From the NCBI RefSeq assembly GCF_002735645.1, contig NZ_PDZG01000014.1, forward strand, positions 1 to 64,000: 64,000 nucleotides of DNA, written 5' to 3'. This DNA comes from Iodobacter sp. BJB302 (GTDB lineage: Bacteria; Pseudomonadota; Gammaproteobacteria; Burkholderiales; Chitinibacteraceae). This document shows positions 18,865 through 27,015 of this stretch, one piece after another. The notes under the pieces were generated by a model. It was not told where the DNA came from. It did no database searches and worked only from the letters and a program-made list of their open reading frames with translations. Made by a program: the position numbers and the translations under genes. How positions within the stretch are numbered: the stretch's first letter is position 1; each line of letters opens with the position of its first letter.

Positions 18865-18890
18865 TGATAATAATTATCATTAATGATAAT
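18865..18890. promoter_or_regulatory. Fur box upstream of the siderophore-interacting protein
   Basis: Bases 18865-18879 read TGATAATAATTATCA, a perfect 7-1-7 Fur inverted repeat. Overlapping it, 18873-18890 is a second perfect palindrome (ATTATCATTAATGATAAT). The pair resembles the overlapping Fur sites in front of iron-uptake genes. It lies 39 bases before the start codon, so iron repression of the next gene is very likely. Confidence 0.9.
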
Positions 18891-18928
18891 GTAGCCTTTT
18901 CAAGAATCCGTAGAAAAAGTGAGCTGCC

Positions 18929-19747
18929 ATGAGTCAGGAATCCTCGCCCAAACAAGCACCGCGTAAACTGCAAGTAATGCAAAGCCTGCGGCTTACGCCC
19001 CACCTGCAACGGCTCACACTGGGCGGCCCGGAACTGAACGGCTTTCCCAGCCACTGTGCTGGCGCACATATCAAACTGCTTTTACCCCAGCGAGGCCAGG
19101 CACTGACGCTGCCCACGGCGGGACCAAAAGGATTAATCTGGCCTCCGGCACAAAACCGGCCCGTGGTACGTACTTATACAGTTCGCCATTTTGACGCCGT
19201 GCAACAAACGCTGACCGTTGATTTTGTAATTCATGATGAATATGGCCCGGCCTCATACTGGGCGCAGCATGCTCAAACAGGCGATGATGTTGGATTAGCG
19301 GGCCCCAGTGGCCCGGCACGCTTTAATCCGAATGCAGATTATTTCTTATTAGCAGGTGACTTATCTGCCCTGCCTGCAATCAGCACCGTGCTTGAAGCCC
19401 TGCCTGAAAATGCCGCTGGCACTGCTTTTATAGAGATCCCCAGCGAGGCAGATCAGCACACTCTGCGCCATCCTGCGGGGGTAAATATTGTATGGCTGGT
19501 CAGCAGCACGCCTGGCGCCCTGCTGCCACAAGCGGTATTTGATCTGCCCTGGCCGCAAGGATCAGTCTCCGCGACTGTTGCGGGTGAAACAGAAGCCGTG
19601 GTGCAAATACGTAAATATTTGCGTATTAATAAAAAGCTAAGCGTAAGCAATTGCTACGCCGTGCCCTACTGGAAATATCAGCACAGCGAAGAGGCCTACC
19701 ATGAAGAGCGACACCGCATCATGGACGAAGTTCTGACAGAAAATTAA
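18929..19747 (+). CDS. Siderophore-interacting protein (SIP/ViuB-type ferric reductase)
   Basis: A cytoplasmic flavoprotein of 272 residues that removes iron from imported ferric siderophores by reduction. The FAD-binding motif RTYTVRHFD is present, followed by the family segment VDFVIHDEYGPASYWA and GDLSALPAI. The C-terminal part ends YWKYQHSEEAYHEER, typical of the family. The Fur box directly upstream agrees with an iron-starvation role. No siderophore receptor or synthesis genes lie nearby. Confidence 0.92.
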   Translation: MSQESSPKQAPRKLQVMQSLRLTPHLQRLTLGGPELNGFPSHCAGAHIKLLLPQRGQALTLPTAGPKGLIWPPAQNRPVVRTYTVRHFDAVQQTLTVDFVIHDEYGPASYWAQHAQTGDDVGLAGPSGPARFNPNADYFLLAGDLSALPAISTVLEALPENAAGTAFIEIPSEADQHTLRHPAGVNIVWLVSSTPGALLPQAVFDLPWPQGSVSATVAGETEAVVQIRKYLRINKKLSVSNCYAVPYWKYQHSEEAYHEERHRIMDEVLTEN

Positions 19748-19971
19748 CATCAATCTTCAGGCATACCATCAAAACCTGTCAAAATAGAAAAAGCAATTGA
19801 AAGTAAAAAACTGTTTTGCAGGTTTTCTCATGCCAGCCACACTTTGCACGAACATGCAGCCCGTATAATTTATGCTTTAAAAACAAATTATTACAGAATA
19901 AAGACATAGAAAACCCTGCAATTTGCACTTTTTTATCAAAAAAACGAAAAAACCATTGACAAGGCACAAGA

Positions 19972-20163
19972 AGACAGCAACAATCACCTCACTAATTTGA
20001 TTGAGCATAACCTTGTAAAGCGAATATCTTCATTCGCAATGTGTTTGTAGCAGTACTATCCAGCAAGCCTTCTCAGCTTTTCTGCAAGTTCTCCCCGAAC
20101 CAGGTGCTCTTCTTTTGGTGCTTTGCCATCCAATGTCTGGATGGCCATTTACTAGGAGCCATC
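19972..20163 (+). promoter_or_regulatory. Long leader before the 70-residue ORF, with a hairpin near the start
   Basis: The 416-base gap 19748-20163 has no gene that I can support. Near 19955 there is a TTGACA, but I find no convincing -10 at the right distance. Close to the next start, GCCATCCA and TGGATGGC form an 8-base stem around 20126-20146, about 10 bases before the ribosome binding site TAGGAG. A structured leader controlling translation is possible, but this is inference only. Confidence 0.3.
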
Positions 20164-20376
20164 ATGGCACAATTTGATTTTATCGTAGAAGCACGTCCCT
20201 CCACACGCCACACCGGCATGGAAGGTTGGTACCAAATCGTCGTTTGTCACGGCAAGCAAAAAAAACCAGTCACAGACTGGCAAGCGGCACCCCAAGCACA
20301 CGACAATAAGTTGCACAGCGTTTTAAACAGCGCAGCAGCTTTAGCCAAACAACAGATTCAAGTGCAATTTCACTAA
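20164..20376 (+). CDS. Small hypothetical protein (70 residues)
   Basis: A short soluble protein beginning MAQFDFIVEARPS, with no membrane segment or signal peptide and no domain that I recognise. Coding status is supported by a strong ribosome binding site (TAGGAG, 7 bases before the ATG), a separate terminator directly downstream, and an N-terminus that reads like a folded protein (WYQIVVCHG). The longer upstream frame has no ribosome binding site. It stands alone between the siderophore gene and tsaB. Confidence 0.65.
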   Translation: MAQFDFIVEARPSTRHTGMEGWYQIVVCHGKQKKPVTDWQAAPQAHDNKLHSVLNSAAALAKQQIQVQFH

Positions 20377-20405
20377 TTCTGTAATCTAAGCTAAGCAGTT
20401 CATTC

Positions 20406-20433
20406 AAAAGCCCACGACAACGTGGGCTTTTTA
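20406..20433 (+). terminator. Terminator after the small ORF
   Basis: A perfect 11-base stem, AAAAGCCCACG / CGTGGGCTTTT, with the loop ACAA and a following T run. It begins 29 bases after the stop of the 70-residue ORF. Confidence 0.9.
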
Positions 20434-20558
20434 CATTGGCGCTGCAAACAGCCCGAATAACACAAAGTGGTGCTTTTAACCTTAAGCACGCTATTCACAA
20501 AGCCTGCAATACCAGCGCACATGGTAGAATCAGGCCTTATCTGTTTTTCTGCCCTCCC

Positions 20559-21239
20559 ATGCCCTATCTAGCACTCGACACCTCGACCGAATATCTTTCC
20601 CTCGCCATCAGTACCGCAGAGGGCATCGTTGCCCGTGACTGGCCTGCGGGGCAAAAACACGCGGAAATGATTCTTCCTGCGCTTGCCTCCCTGCTGCAAG
20701 AATGCCAGCTCAGCATGGAAGACATCGAAGGCGTGGCCTTTGGTAATGGCCCCGGCTCATTTACCGGCCTGCGCATCGCAGCAGGCATTACCCAGGGCCT
20801 CGCCTTTGCACGTAATGTGCCGGTACTGGGCGTTTCCACCTTAGCGGCACTGGCCGAAGGCTGCCATGCCGATCAGGTGTATGTGTGTCTTGATGCCCGC
20901 ATGAATCAAGTCTATTGCGCGGCTTACCGCAAGAAAGCAGACGTCTGGCAAACCATCATCGAGCCTTGTCTTAGCGATCCGGACAGCATACCGCTGCCAG
21001 ATGGCAGCAACTGGCTGGGCGCTGGCAGCGGGTTTGCGGCTTATGGCGAAACGCTCAGGCAGCGCCTTGGCGCTCAGCTCAACGGTGCCAATGCAGAACG
21101 CTTCCCGCACGCCAAAGACATTCTGAAACTGGCTCTGGCCGATCTTTCAGCCGGAAAAGGACTTGCCGCACAAGATGCAGAGCTGGTCTACCTGCGCAAT
21201 AAAGTAGCCCTTAAGACTCACGAGCGGATTAAAAAATGA
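20559..21239 (+). CDS. tsaB: tRNA t6A37 modification protein TsaB
   Basis: A 226-residue protein of the ASKHA fold that partners TsaD and TsaE in making N6-threonylcarbamoyl-adenosine at position 37 of tRNAs that read ANN codons. The N-terminus MPYLALDTSTEYLSLAI and the motif GNGPGSFTGLRIAAG are diagnostic. The ATG at 20559 was chosen because the family begins exactly here; the open frame runs 41 codons further upstream. It overlaps rimI by four bases. Confidence 0.93.
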   Translation: MPYLALDTSTEYLSLAISTAEGIVARDWPAGQKHAEMILPALASLLQECQLSMEDIEGVAFGNGPGSFTGLRIAAGITQGLAFARNVPVLGVSTLAALAEGCHADQVYVCLDARMNQVYCAAYRKKADVWQTIIEPCLSDPDSIPLPDGSNWLGAGSGFAAYGETLRQRLGAQLNGANAERFPHAKDILKLALADLSAGKGLAAQDAELVYLRNKVALKTHERIKK

Positions 21240-21685
21240 AAGTGCGTGATTTAAATGCCAGCGATATTCCACAACTGATGGCGCTGGATGCCGCGACCAA
21301 TTCGCACCCGTGGGATATCAGCCACTGGCAGCACTCATTAAAAGCCGATGTTTGCCTTGGCATTGATGGCAACACCGAGCTTGCAGCCTTTGCCGTCGCC
21401 ATGAAAATGGTTGATGAGGCCGAATTACTGCTCATCGCGGTGCAGCCCAAACTGCAAGGAAAAGGCCTTGGGCAAATCATCTTTAACACCCTCACTCAAA
21501 AGCTGGCAAAAAACGGTGCTCAAAGCCTGTTTTTAGAAGTCCGCGAATCCAACCGCAAAGCCCGGCGTTTTTATGAATCAGCAGGCTTTGCCGAAACTGG
21601 CATTCGCCCTGCCTACTACCCTGCCGCCAGTGGTGCGGGCCGGGAAGACGCCCTGATTTTTGCAATGATGATGAGTAAAGCCTGA
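21236..21685 (+). CDS. rimI: Ribosomal protein alanine N-acetyltransferase RimI
   Basis: A GNAT acetyltransferase of 149 residues that acetylates the N-terminal alanine of ribosomal protein S18 and possibly other targets. The acetyl-CoA-binding motif is seen in VQPKLQGKGLGQIIFN and the C-terminal signature in EVRESNRKARRFYESAGF. Its start overlaps the tsaB stop (ATGA). Adjacency of tsaB, rimI and a uracil-DNA glycosylase is common in this lineage. Confidence 0.93.
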   Translation: MKVRDLNASDIPQLMALDAATNSHPWDISHWQHSLKADVCLGIDGNTELAAFAVAMKMVDEAELLLIAVQPKLQGKGLGQIIFNTLTQKLAKNGAQSLFLEVRESNRKARRFYESAGFAETGIRPAYYPAASGAGREDALIFAMMMSKA

Positions 21686-22527
21686 TGAGCCGCCGGGCGC
21701 TGATACTGGAAGAGCTGGGCCTGAACCCGGTATGGGTACGCACAGCCATCCTGCCTGAGCTGCAAATACGCGCAGCTGCAGCCCCCGCCGCGCCAGCTGC
21801 AGCGCCAGTTGCTACCGTACGCCCGCAAGGCTTGTCTCCTGTCGCCGTCGCAGCACATCAGGCCCTTGCCCCGCTGGTGAGCACACCCAAGTTCACACCC
21901 CCGCCAGCCACCGCTCCTGCTAACGATAAGCCAGAAGACGAGCGCTCAAAACGCATTGCCATAATGAATTGGGATGAGCTGCAGAGTGCAGTCAGCAGCT
22001 GCACCGCCTGCCCGCTGTGCCAGAGCCGTCAGAAAAACAATGAGCAGCCCGTATTTGGCACCGGGCCGATGCAGCCCAATATTATGGTACTGGGTGAAGC
22101 CCCCGATCACGACGACGAAGCACAGCTCACCCCGTTTCCGGCTGAGGCAGGCAGGCTGCTGGACAATATGCTGGCCGCCATTGGCGAAGGCCCGCTGGTT
22201 TACAAAGCCAATATTCTAAAATGCCGCACCCCCGGCAAACGCAACCCGCAGGCCGCCGAAGCGGAGCAATGCGCCCCATTTTTAAAACGCCAGATCGAGC
22301 TGCTTCAGCCCAAATCATTATTTGTTGTTGGCCGCTTTGCGCTTAAAACTTTGCTGGAAAGCGACGAGCCGGTCAGCGTCTTAAGAGAAAAACTCCAACA
22401 CTACAAGCAGATTCCGCTGGTTGTTAGCTACAACCCAAGCTACCTGCTTCGCAACTTACCGGATAAATCCCGCGCATGGCATGACCTGCTCAGGCTGAAA
22501 GCCACGCTCAGCAAGCCCTTGCCTTAA
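21685..22527 (+). CDS. Family 4-type uracil-DNA glycosylase
   Basis: A DNA repair glycosylase of 280 residues related to the iron-sulphur family 4/5 enzymes. Residues 1-85 are an Ala/Pro-rich, probably flexible N-terminal extension. The core starts with the cysteine pair CTACPLC and continues with the active-site segment VLGEAPDHDDEAQLTPF, then AGRLLDNML and NILKCRTPGKRNP; near the C-terminus comes SYNPSYLLRN. Family enzymes usually read GEAPG followed by DxxG, so the Asp after GEAP and the altered next residues are unusual. The start overlaps rimI by one base. Confidence 0.85.
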   Translation: MSRRALILEELGLNPVWVRTAILPELQIRAAAAPAAPAAAPVATVRPQGLSPVAVAAHQALAPLVSTPKFTPPPATAPANDKPEDERSKRIAIMNWDELQSAVSSCTACPLCQSRQKNNEQPVFGTGPMQPNIMVLGEAPDHDDEAQLTPFPAEAGRLLDNMLAAIGEGPLVYKANILKCRTPGKRNPQAAEAEQCAPFLKRQIELLQPKSLFVVGRFALKTLLESDEPVSVLREKLQHYKQIPLVVSYNPSYLLRNLPDKSRAWHDLLRLKATLSKPLP

Positions 22528-22628
22528 ACCGATTATCTTGTTGGGCAGCAACAAAGTAAAAGTGATCTCTCCAGTCTTAAAAATTAGCAACTAGACTGCA
22601 GTACTCACCTCTCTCTGCTCAGACTGCC

Positions 22629-23831
22629 ATGCAAAACTCATATCATCTGGGACGACAGCCCATTCTTAACCGCCAGCAAGAGCTGGTGGCTTATGAATTA
22701 CTCTTCAGAAACAGCAGCCATCGCAATGAGGCCATCGTTCCCGATGATTTTCTGGCCACTCTGGACGTCATTCAGCATGCTTTCAGCACATTAGGGGCAA
22801 GCAGTGTGCTGGGTGACAAGCTGGGCTTTATAAATGTCAGCGCAGATTTACTCATGTCTGACGTTTTAGAATTACTCCCGCCACAACAAGTTGTTTTAGA
22901 AATTCTGGAAACCGTAGACATCACGCCAACCATTATTGAGCGCTGCCTTGCGCTCAAAAAGAAAGGCTTTAAGCTTGCCCTTGATGACATCATTCATCTG
23001 GATGAAAGACAAAAATCACTCCTGCCACATTTAAGCTTTGCAAAACTGGAAGTCATGGATATGCAGGCCGCGCAAATGAGCGCCCTGATCAAAGAGCTTC
23101 GCCCCTATCCTTTGCAAATTCTGGCAGAAAAAGTAGATAACCCCGATCAGCACCAGCTTTGCATGAAGCTAGGGTTTGATTTATTCCAAGGCTATTACTT
23201 TGCCAAACCAACCATATTATCGGGCAGCAAACCCCAGCCCTCACAAATGGCTTTATTGCGTTTATTAGGCCTGATCAATAGCAATGCAGATAATCACGAT
23301 ATTGAATTATCATTTAAGCATTCCCCTGATCTGACTATTAATTTACTTAAGCTCGTTAATTCAGTCGGCTCGGGCACACCCAAGAAAATAGACAGCTTGG
23401 CTGCCGCGATTACTGTATTAGGCCGCCGCCAGCTGGGCCGCTGGATTCATCTTTTGGCCTATGTGCAGCAATCCGGAAAAAACATAGGCAGCAATCCGCT
23501 GGTTCAAACCGCGGCAATTCGCGGCAAATTTATGGAGCTGCTCGCATTAAAGAAAAAACCACGCGATCAGAGCTTTGCAGATCAGGCCTTTATGGTTGGG
23601 ATGTTTTCTTTAATCGATGTGCTTTTTAATGCGCCGCTTCAGGAGCTGATTGAACCCCTTAATTTAAATGATGATGTGCGGGATGCGCTCACAAGCAGAA
23701 ACAATGCATTGGGGGAATTACTCAATCAGGCATTACTTGCTGAAGATAACAATCCTCAGATCAATAATGAAATACCCTGCGATTTTGATACCCTGCTCAG
23801 CGCCATGAGCTGGGCCAATGAATTAGGCTGA
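22629..23831 (+). CDS. EAL-HDOD signalling protein (YuxH-like)
   Basis: A cytoplasmic protein of 400 residues with an N-terminal EAL-like domain (about 1-195) and a C-terminal HDOD domain (about 200-395). The EAL motif is altered to YELLFR and the usual DDFG is LDDI, so the domain probably no longer cleaves c-di-GMP and may act as a binding or protein-interaction module. HDOD signatures include LLKLVNSVGSG and AITVLGRRQLGRWI. It is followed by a bidirectional terminator and a converging rnk-like gene. Confidence 0.85.
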   Translation: MQNSYHLGRQPILNRQQELVAYELLFRNSSHRNEAIVPDDFLATLDVIQHAFSTLGASSVLGDKLGFINVSADLLMSDVLELLPPQQVVLEILETVDITPTIIERCLALKKKGFKLALDDIIHLDERQKSLLPHLSFAKLEVMDMQAAQMSALIKELRPYPLQILAEKVDNPDQHQLCMKLGFDLFQGYYFAKPTILSGSKPQPSQMALLRLLGLINSNADNHDIELSFKHSPDLTINLLKLVNSVGSGTPKKIDSLAAAITVLGRRQLGRWIHLLAYVQQSGKNIGSNPLVQTAAIRGKFMELLALKKKPRDQSFADQAFMVGMFSLIDVLFNAPLQELIEPLNLNDDVRDALTSRNNALGELLNQALLAEDNNPQINNEIPCDFDTLLSAMSWANELG

Positions 23832-23836
23832 GCAAA

Positions 23837-23877
23837 AAAAACACCGCACATATATAAATATGCCGGTGTTATTTTGT
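23837..23877. terminator. Bidirectional terminator between converging genes
   Basis: Outer stem AACACCG / CGGTGTT (23840-23846 and 23864-23870) with an AT-rich inner part that can extend it. There are A runs on the left and T runs on the right, so it can serve both the EAL-HDOD gene and the converging rnk-like gene. Confidence 0.75.
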
Positions 23878-23887
23878 TTACCTCATA

Positions 23888-24271
23888 TTACCTGCTAACA
23901 CTTAATATTTTTACTTTTACTTCATTACCACCCGGTGCAGGCCAGTCAATACTTTGGCCCACAGATAAACCCAATAAAGCGCTCCCTACCGGCGCCGTCA
24001 CGGATACCTTGCCCGCAGTACCATCAATTTCATGTGGGAAACATAAAGTCAGCTCAAACTCTTTATTGCCCGGCGTCATTAAAAAGCGCGCGGTAGAGTG
24101 CATCGTCACCACATCATCCGGCATATCGGATTGCTCCAGTACCGTGGCACGGCCCAGCTCGGCCTCTAATGCATCCGCATCAGGAAAAGCATCTGCAGGC
24201 AATTTATCCAGCAAAGCATAAAGACGATCACTATCTAAAACCGACACAGTAATGGGGGGCAATGCACTCAT
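23888..24271 (-). CDS. rnk: Rnk-like GreA/GreB-related regulator
   Basis: A protein of 127 residues with a short N-terminal helical part and a C-terminal GreA/GreB-like FKBP-fold domain. This is the arrangement of Rnk, which binds RNA polymerase and competes with Gre factors but lacks their long coiled coil. Supporting features are ITVSVLDSDRLYALLDKL at the N-terminus and VSVTAPVGSALLGLSVGQSI in the C-terminal domain. The ATG at 24271 follows GGAG; the frame extends 11 codons upstream. Confidence 0.82.
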   Translation of the reverse strand: MSALPPITVSVLDSDRLYALLDKLPADAFPDADALEAELGRATVLEQSDMPDDVVTMHSTARFLMTPGNKEFELTLCFPHEIDGTAGKVSVTAPVGSALLGLSVGQSIDWPAPGGNEVKVKILSVSR

Positions 24272-24368
24272 CCAGATCTCCAAGCCCGCCTGTAAAACAG
24301 GCATTAATAGAATAATAACGATTGGACGCTATTCATAAAAAGTAGTTCCCCAGCCCTATTTTTGGCGT

Positions 24369-24400
24369 AAAAAAACCCCTTTATCAAAAAGGGGTTTTAA
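24369..24400. terminator. Terminator after the cysI-DUF934 operon
   Basis: Stem AAAACCCCTT / AAGGGGTTTT at 24372-24398, with A tracts to the left and T then A tracts to the right. On the minus strand it ends the cysI-DUF934 transcript, 20 bases past the stop. It could also stop plus-strand transcription. Confidence 0.85.
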
Positions 24401-24419
24401 AAACAGATATCAGTGAGAT

Positions 24420-24920
24420 TTAAGTGCGGCGTCTGAATAATGGCTGCTGCTGATCAAGACCTGTTTGATAGGCCTCTGGAAAATCATTTAAACCCAAGAG
24501 GGCATCTTCCAAGTTTTTATCACTATTCACCACAAAAGCATTAAAACCACAGCGCTTTAAATAACCCATTGTGTCTTTAAATACATCACCAAAGGCGCGC
24601 AATTCACCCACAAAGCCAAAACGCTCCCGCAATAAACGGCCAATAGAAAAACCGCGCCCATCGGTAAAAGCAGGAAACTCCACAGCAATCAGCGCAAGGC
24701 TGGCAGCATCGGTCCCTAGGCTTTCCGGCTCATCATCGGGTGCAAACCATACCCCAAAATCACCACGACTCGTCAGTGCTGATTTCTGCGCCAAATACTG
24801 AGCCAGCGGCACAATCACCAGCCCACTGGCTGGCAGCTCAGCAAAGCTGCCGTCTTCCGCAAGGCGCAAAAGCTGCGCATCACAGCTAATAATTTCAGCG
24901 TCTTTAATCATGCGCGTCAT
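24420..24920 (-). CDS. DUF934 protein, sulphite-reduction associated
   Basis: A soluble protein of 166 residues that matches the DUF934 family, which almost always sits with assimilatory sulphite reductase or PAPS reductase genes in proteobacteria. Recognisable segments are IAVEFPAFTDGRGFSIGRLL and GDVFKDTMGYLKRCGF. Its molecular role is not established. The start codon overlaps the cysI stop by one base (TAATG), so the two are translationally coupled. Confidence 0.88.
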   Translation of the reverse strand: MTRMIKDAEIISCDAQLLRLAEDGSFAELPASGLVIVPLAQYLAQKSALTSRGDFGVWFAPDDEPESLGTDAASLALIAVEFPAFTDGRGFSIGRLLRERFGFVGELRAFGDVFKDTMGYLKRCGFNAFVVNSDKNLEDALLGLNDFPEAYQTGLDQQQPLFRRRT

Positions 24921-26581
24921 TATGCAATCTCCTTTGCATAAACACGGGTCTTAAAGGGCTGCATACCGATGCGGTCAAATACATCAATAAAGCGCTCTTC
25001 GCCTGAGCGATTTTCAACAAATACTGCGATGATTTTTTCGATCACCTCCGGCATTTGTTCCTGAGCAAAAGAAGGCCCGACCACTTTAGCCAATGCCGCG
25101 CCATTACCCTGACGCCCGCCTAAAGACACCTGATACCATTCGGAGCCATTTTTATCGACGCCTAAAATACCGATATTGCCCACATGGTGATGGCCGCAGG
25201 CATTCATACAGCCCGACATATTTAAATCAATTTCGCCCAGATCATGCAGATAATCTAAATTATCAAAGCGCTCCTGAATGGCAATGGCAATCGGGATTGA
25301 TTTGGCATTGGCAAGCGAGCAGAAATCGCCGCCAGGGCAGCAAATCACATCGGTCATTAAGCCGATATTTGGAGTTGCAAAACCAATTGCTTTGGCTTTT
25401 TCCCAAAGCTCGAATAAATCAGCTTGTTTTACATCGGCCAGAATTAAATTCTGCTCGTGCGAAACACGTAATTCGCCAAAAGAATAAGCGTCGGCCAAAT
25501 CAGCCACAGCAGCCAACTGATCACCTGATGCATCGCCAGGCGCAACGCCATGCTTTTTAAGGCTGAGCGTTACAGCGGCATAGCCCGCTTGTTTATGCTT
25601 AAACACATTGCGCTCTGCCCAGCGGGCAAAGGCTTTGTTCTCTAATTGCTGTTGAACAAAGCCTGTGTCGTCCCCTGCAAAAGCAGTGTAATCCGGCACA
25701 GTAAAGAAGCCTTTCATTCTGTCGATTTCAGCCGCCGTTAAAGTTTGCGGGCCATCTTTTACAAAAGCCCATTCTGTTTCAACTTTGCTGGCAAAGGCTT
25801 CTGGTGTCATGGCTTTAACCAGAATTTTAATTCGCGCCTTATATTTATTATCACGCCGGCCATAGCGGTTATACACACGCAATACCGCGTCCAGATAAGT
25901 CAGCAAATGAACACAGGGCAAAAACTCACGAATCACGCTGCCAATAATCGGCGTGCGGCCAAGGCCACCACCCACAATCACTTTAAAGCCAATTTCGCCT
26001 GCTTCATTTTTTACAACATTTAAACCAATATCGTGCACCCAGATTGCCGCGCGATCTTCCACTGCACCATTGACGGCAATTTTAAATTTACGCGGTAAAT
26101 GAGCAAATTCCGGGTGGAAAGTAGACCACTGACGAATAATTTCGCACCATGGGCGCGGATCAAGTATTTCATCATGCGCCACACCGGCAAACTGATCCGA
26201 GGTGGTATTACGAATACAGTTACCCGATGTCTGAATAGCGTGCATTTGCACCGTAGCTAATTCAGCCAGAATATCAGGCACATCTTCTAATTTGGGCCAG
26301 TTATATTGCACATTCTGGCGGGTGGTAAAGTGCGCATAATCTTTATCATATTTACGCGCAATTTCGGCCAGTTTACGCAATTGCGTACTGCTTAAATGGC
26401 CATAGGGAATAGCCACGCGCAGCATAGGGGCATGGCGCTGGATATACAGGCCGTTTTGCAAACGTAGCGGGCGAAACTCCTCATCACTCAGCTCGCCAGC
26501 CAAAAAGCGGCGAGTTTGATCACGGTACTGAACCACACGCTGGTCTACGATGCGTTGGTCGTAGTCGTCGTAGATATACAT
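24920..26581 (-). CDS. cysI: Assimilatory sulphite reductase, haemoprotein subunit
   Basis: A sirohaem and 4Fe-4S enzyme of 553 residues that reduces sulphite to sulphide for cysteine synthesis. The cofactor cysteines are visible as ICCPGGDFCSLA and SGCMNACGHHH. The N-terminal half contains the ferrite-like motif FTTRQNVQYNW. The start MYIYDDYDQRIVDQR at 26581 matches the family; an in-frame ATG lies three codons upstream. The enzyme is the short betaproteobacterial type that pairs with DUF934. No flavoprotein partner gene is in the window. Confidence 0.92.
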   Translation of the reverse strand: MYIYDDYDQRIVDQRVVQYRDQTRRFLAGELSDEEFRPLRLQNGLYIQRHAPMLRVAIPYGHLSSTQLRKLAEIARKYDKDYAHFTTRQNVQYNWPKLEDVPDILAELATVQMHAIQTSGNCIRNTTSDQFAGVAHDEILDPRPWCEIIRQWSTFHPEFAHLPRKFKIAVNGAVEDRAAIWVHDIGLNVVKNEAGEIGFKVIVGGGLGRTPIIGSVIREFLPCVHLLTYLDAVLRVYNRYGRRDNKYKARIKILVKAMTPEAFASKVETEWAFVKDGPQTLTAAEIDRMKGFFTVPDYTAFAGDDTGFVQQQLENKAFARWAERNVFKHKQAGYAAVTLSLKKHGVAPGDASGDQLAAVADLADAYSFGELRVSHEQNLILADVKQADLFELWEKAKAIGFATPNIGLMTDVICCPGGDFCSLANAKSIPIAIAIQERFDNLDYLHDLGEIDLNMSGCMNACGHHHVGNIGILGVDKNGSEWYQVSLGGRQGNGAALAKVVGPSFAQEQMPEVIEKIIAVFVENRSGEERFIDVFDRIGMQPFKTRVYAKEIA

Positions 26582-26711
26582 CTGAATCATCCAAAAAAGA
26601 GATCGGGCTATTCGCTGCTATTAAAGCTGCAATAAAAAGGGCAGAAAATCTCACTGTCTGCAGAGATTGTCTACCCGAGTGTGCTTAGCTTAAAGCCAAT
26701 TTATCCATAGG

Positions 26712-26740
26712 ACTATACCAGCGGCACTTTGCAAACTAAA
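26712..26740 (-). promoter_or_regulatory. Putative cysI promoter
   Basis: On the minus strand, TTTAGT (26740-26735) and TATAGT (26717-26712) are separated by exactly 17 bases. This would give a leader of about 120 bases. The weak -35 fits a promoter that needs an activator such as CysB, but I cannot identify a CysB site with certainty. The rest of the gap 26591-27015 holds no gene that I can support. Confidence 0.4.
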
Positions 26741-27015
26741 TGACTATTTTTGAATAAGGTTAGGCTGCAATCGGCATATAAACTAAGGTCTTGCAAAGAG
26801 ATAAGCCCCGGACCAGACAAATACTTAAGACACAAAGCACAGTAAGCACAGCCAACAACCCTGCGGTTTACAAAAAAAACGGGGGAAAGTTAAGTATTTA
26901 CCTTGCTCTTTTCTGGCGCAGACCAATCATATGGGATATCCACAACGGTGTTTTATTTACACGGCTCTTGCACGAAGAGTATCCTCGCATTTCAACCGAA
27001 CTTTGAATCCACAGC

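Noticed and set aside
20041-20163. Upstream extension of the 70-residue ORF to 111 residues
   Set aside because: It has no ribosome binding site and contains the leader hairpin; the internal ATG has an excellent TAGGAG.
26791-27006. 71-codon frame upstream of pepN
   Set aside because: No ribosome binding site or recognisable sequence; more likely leader and promoter DNA of pepN.
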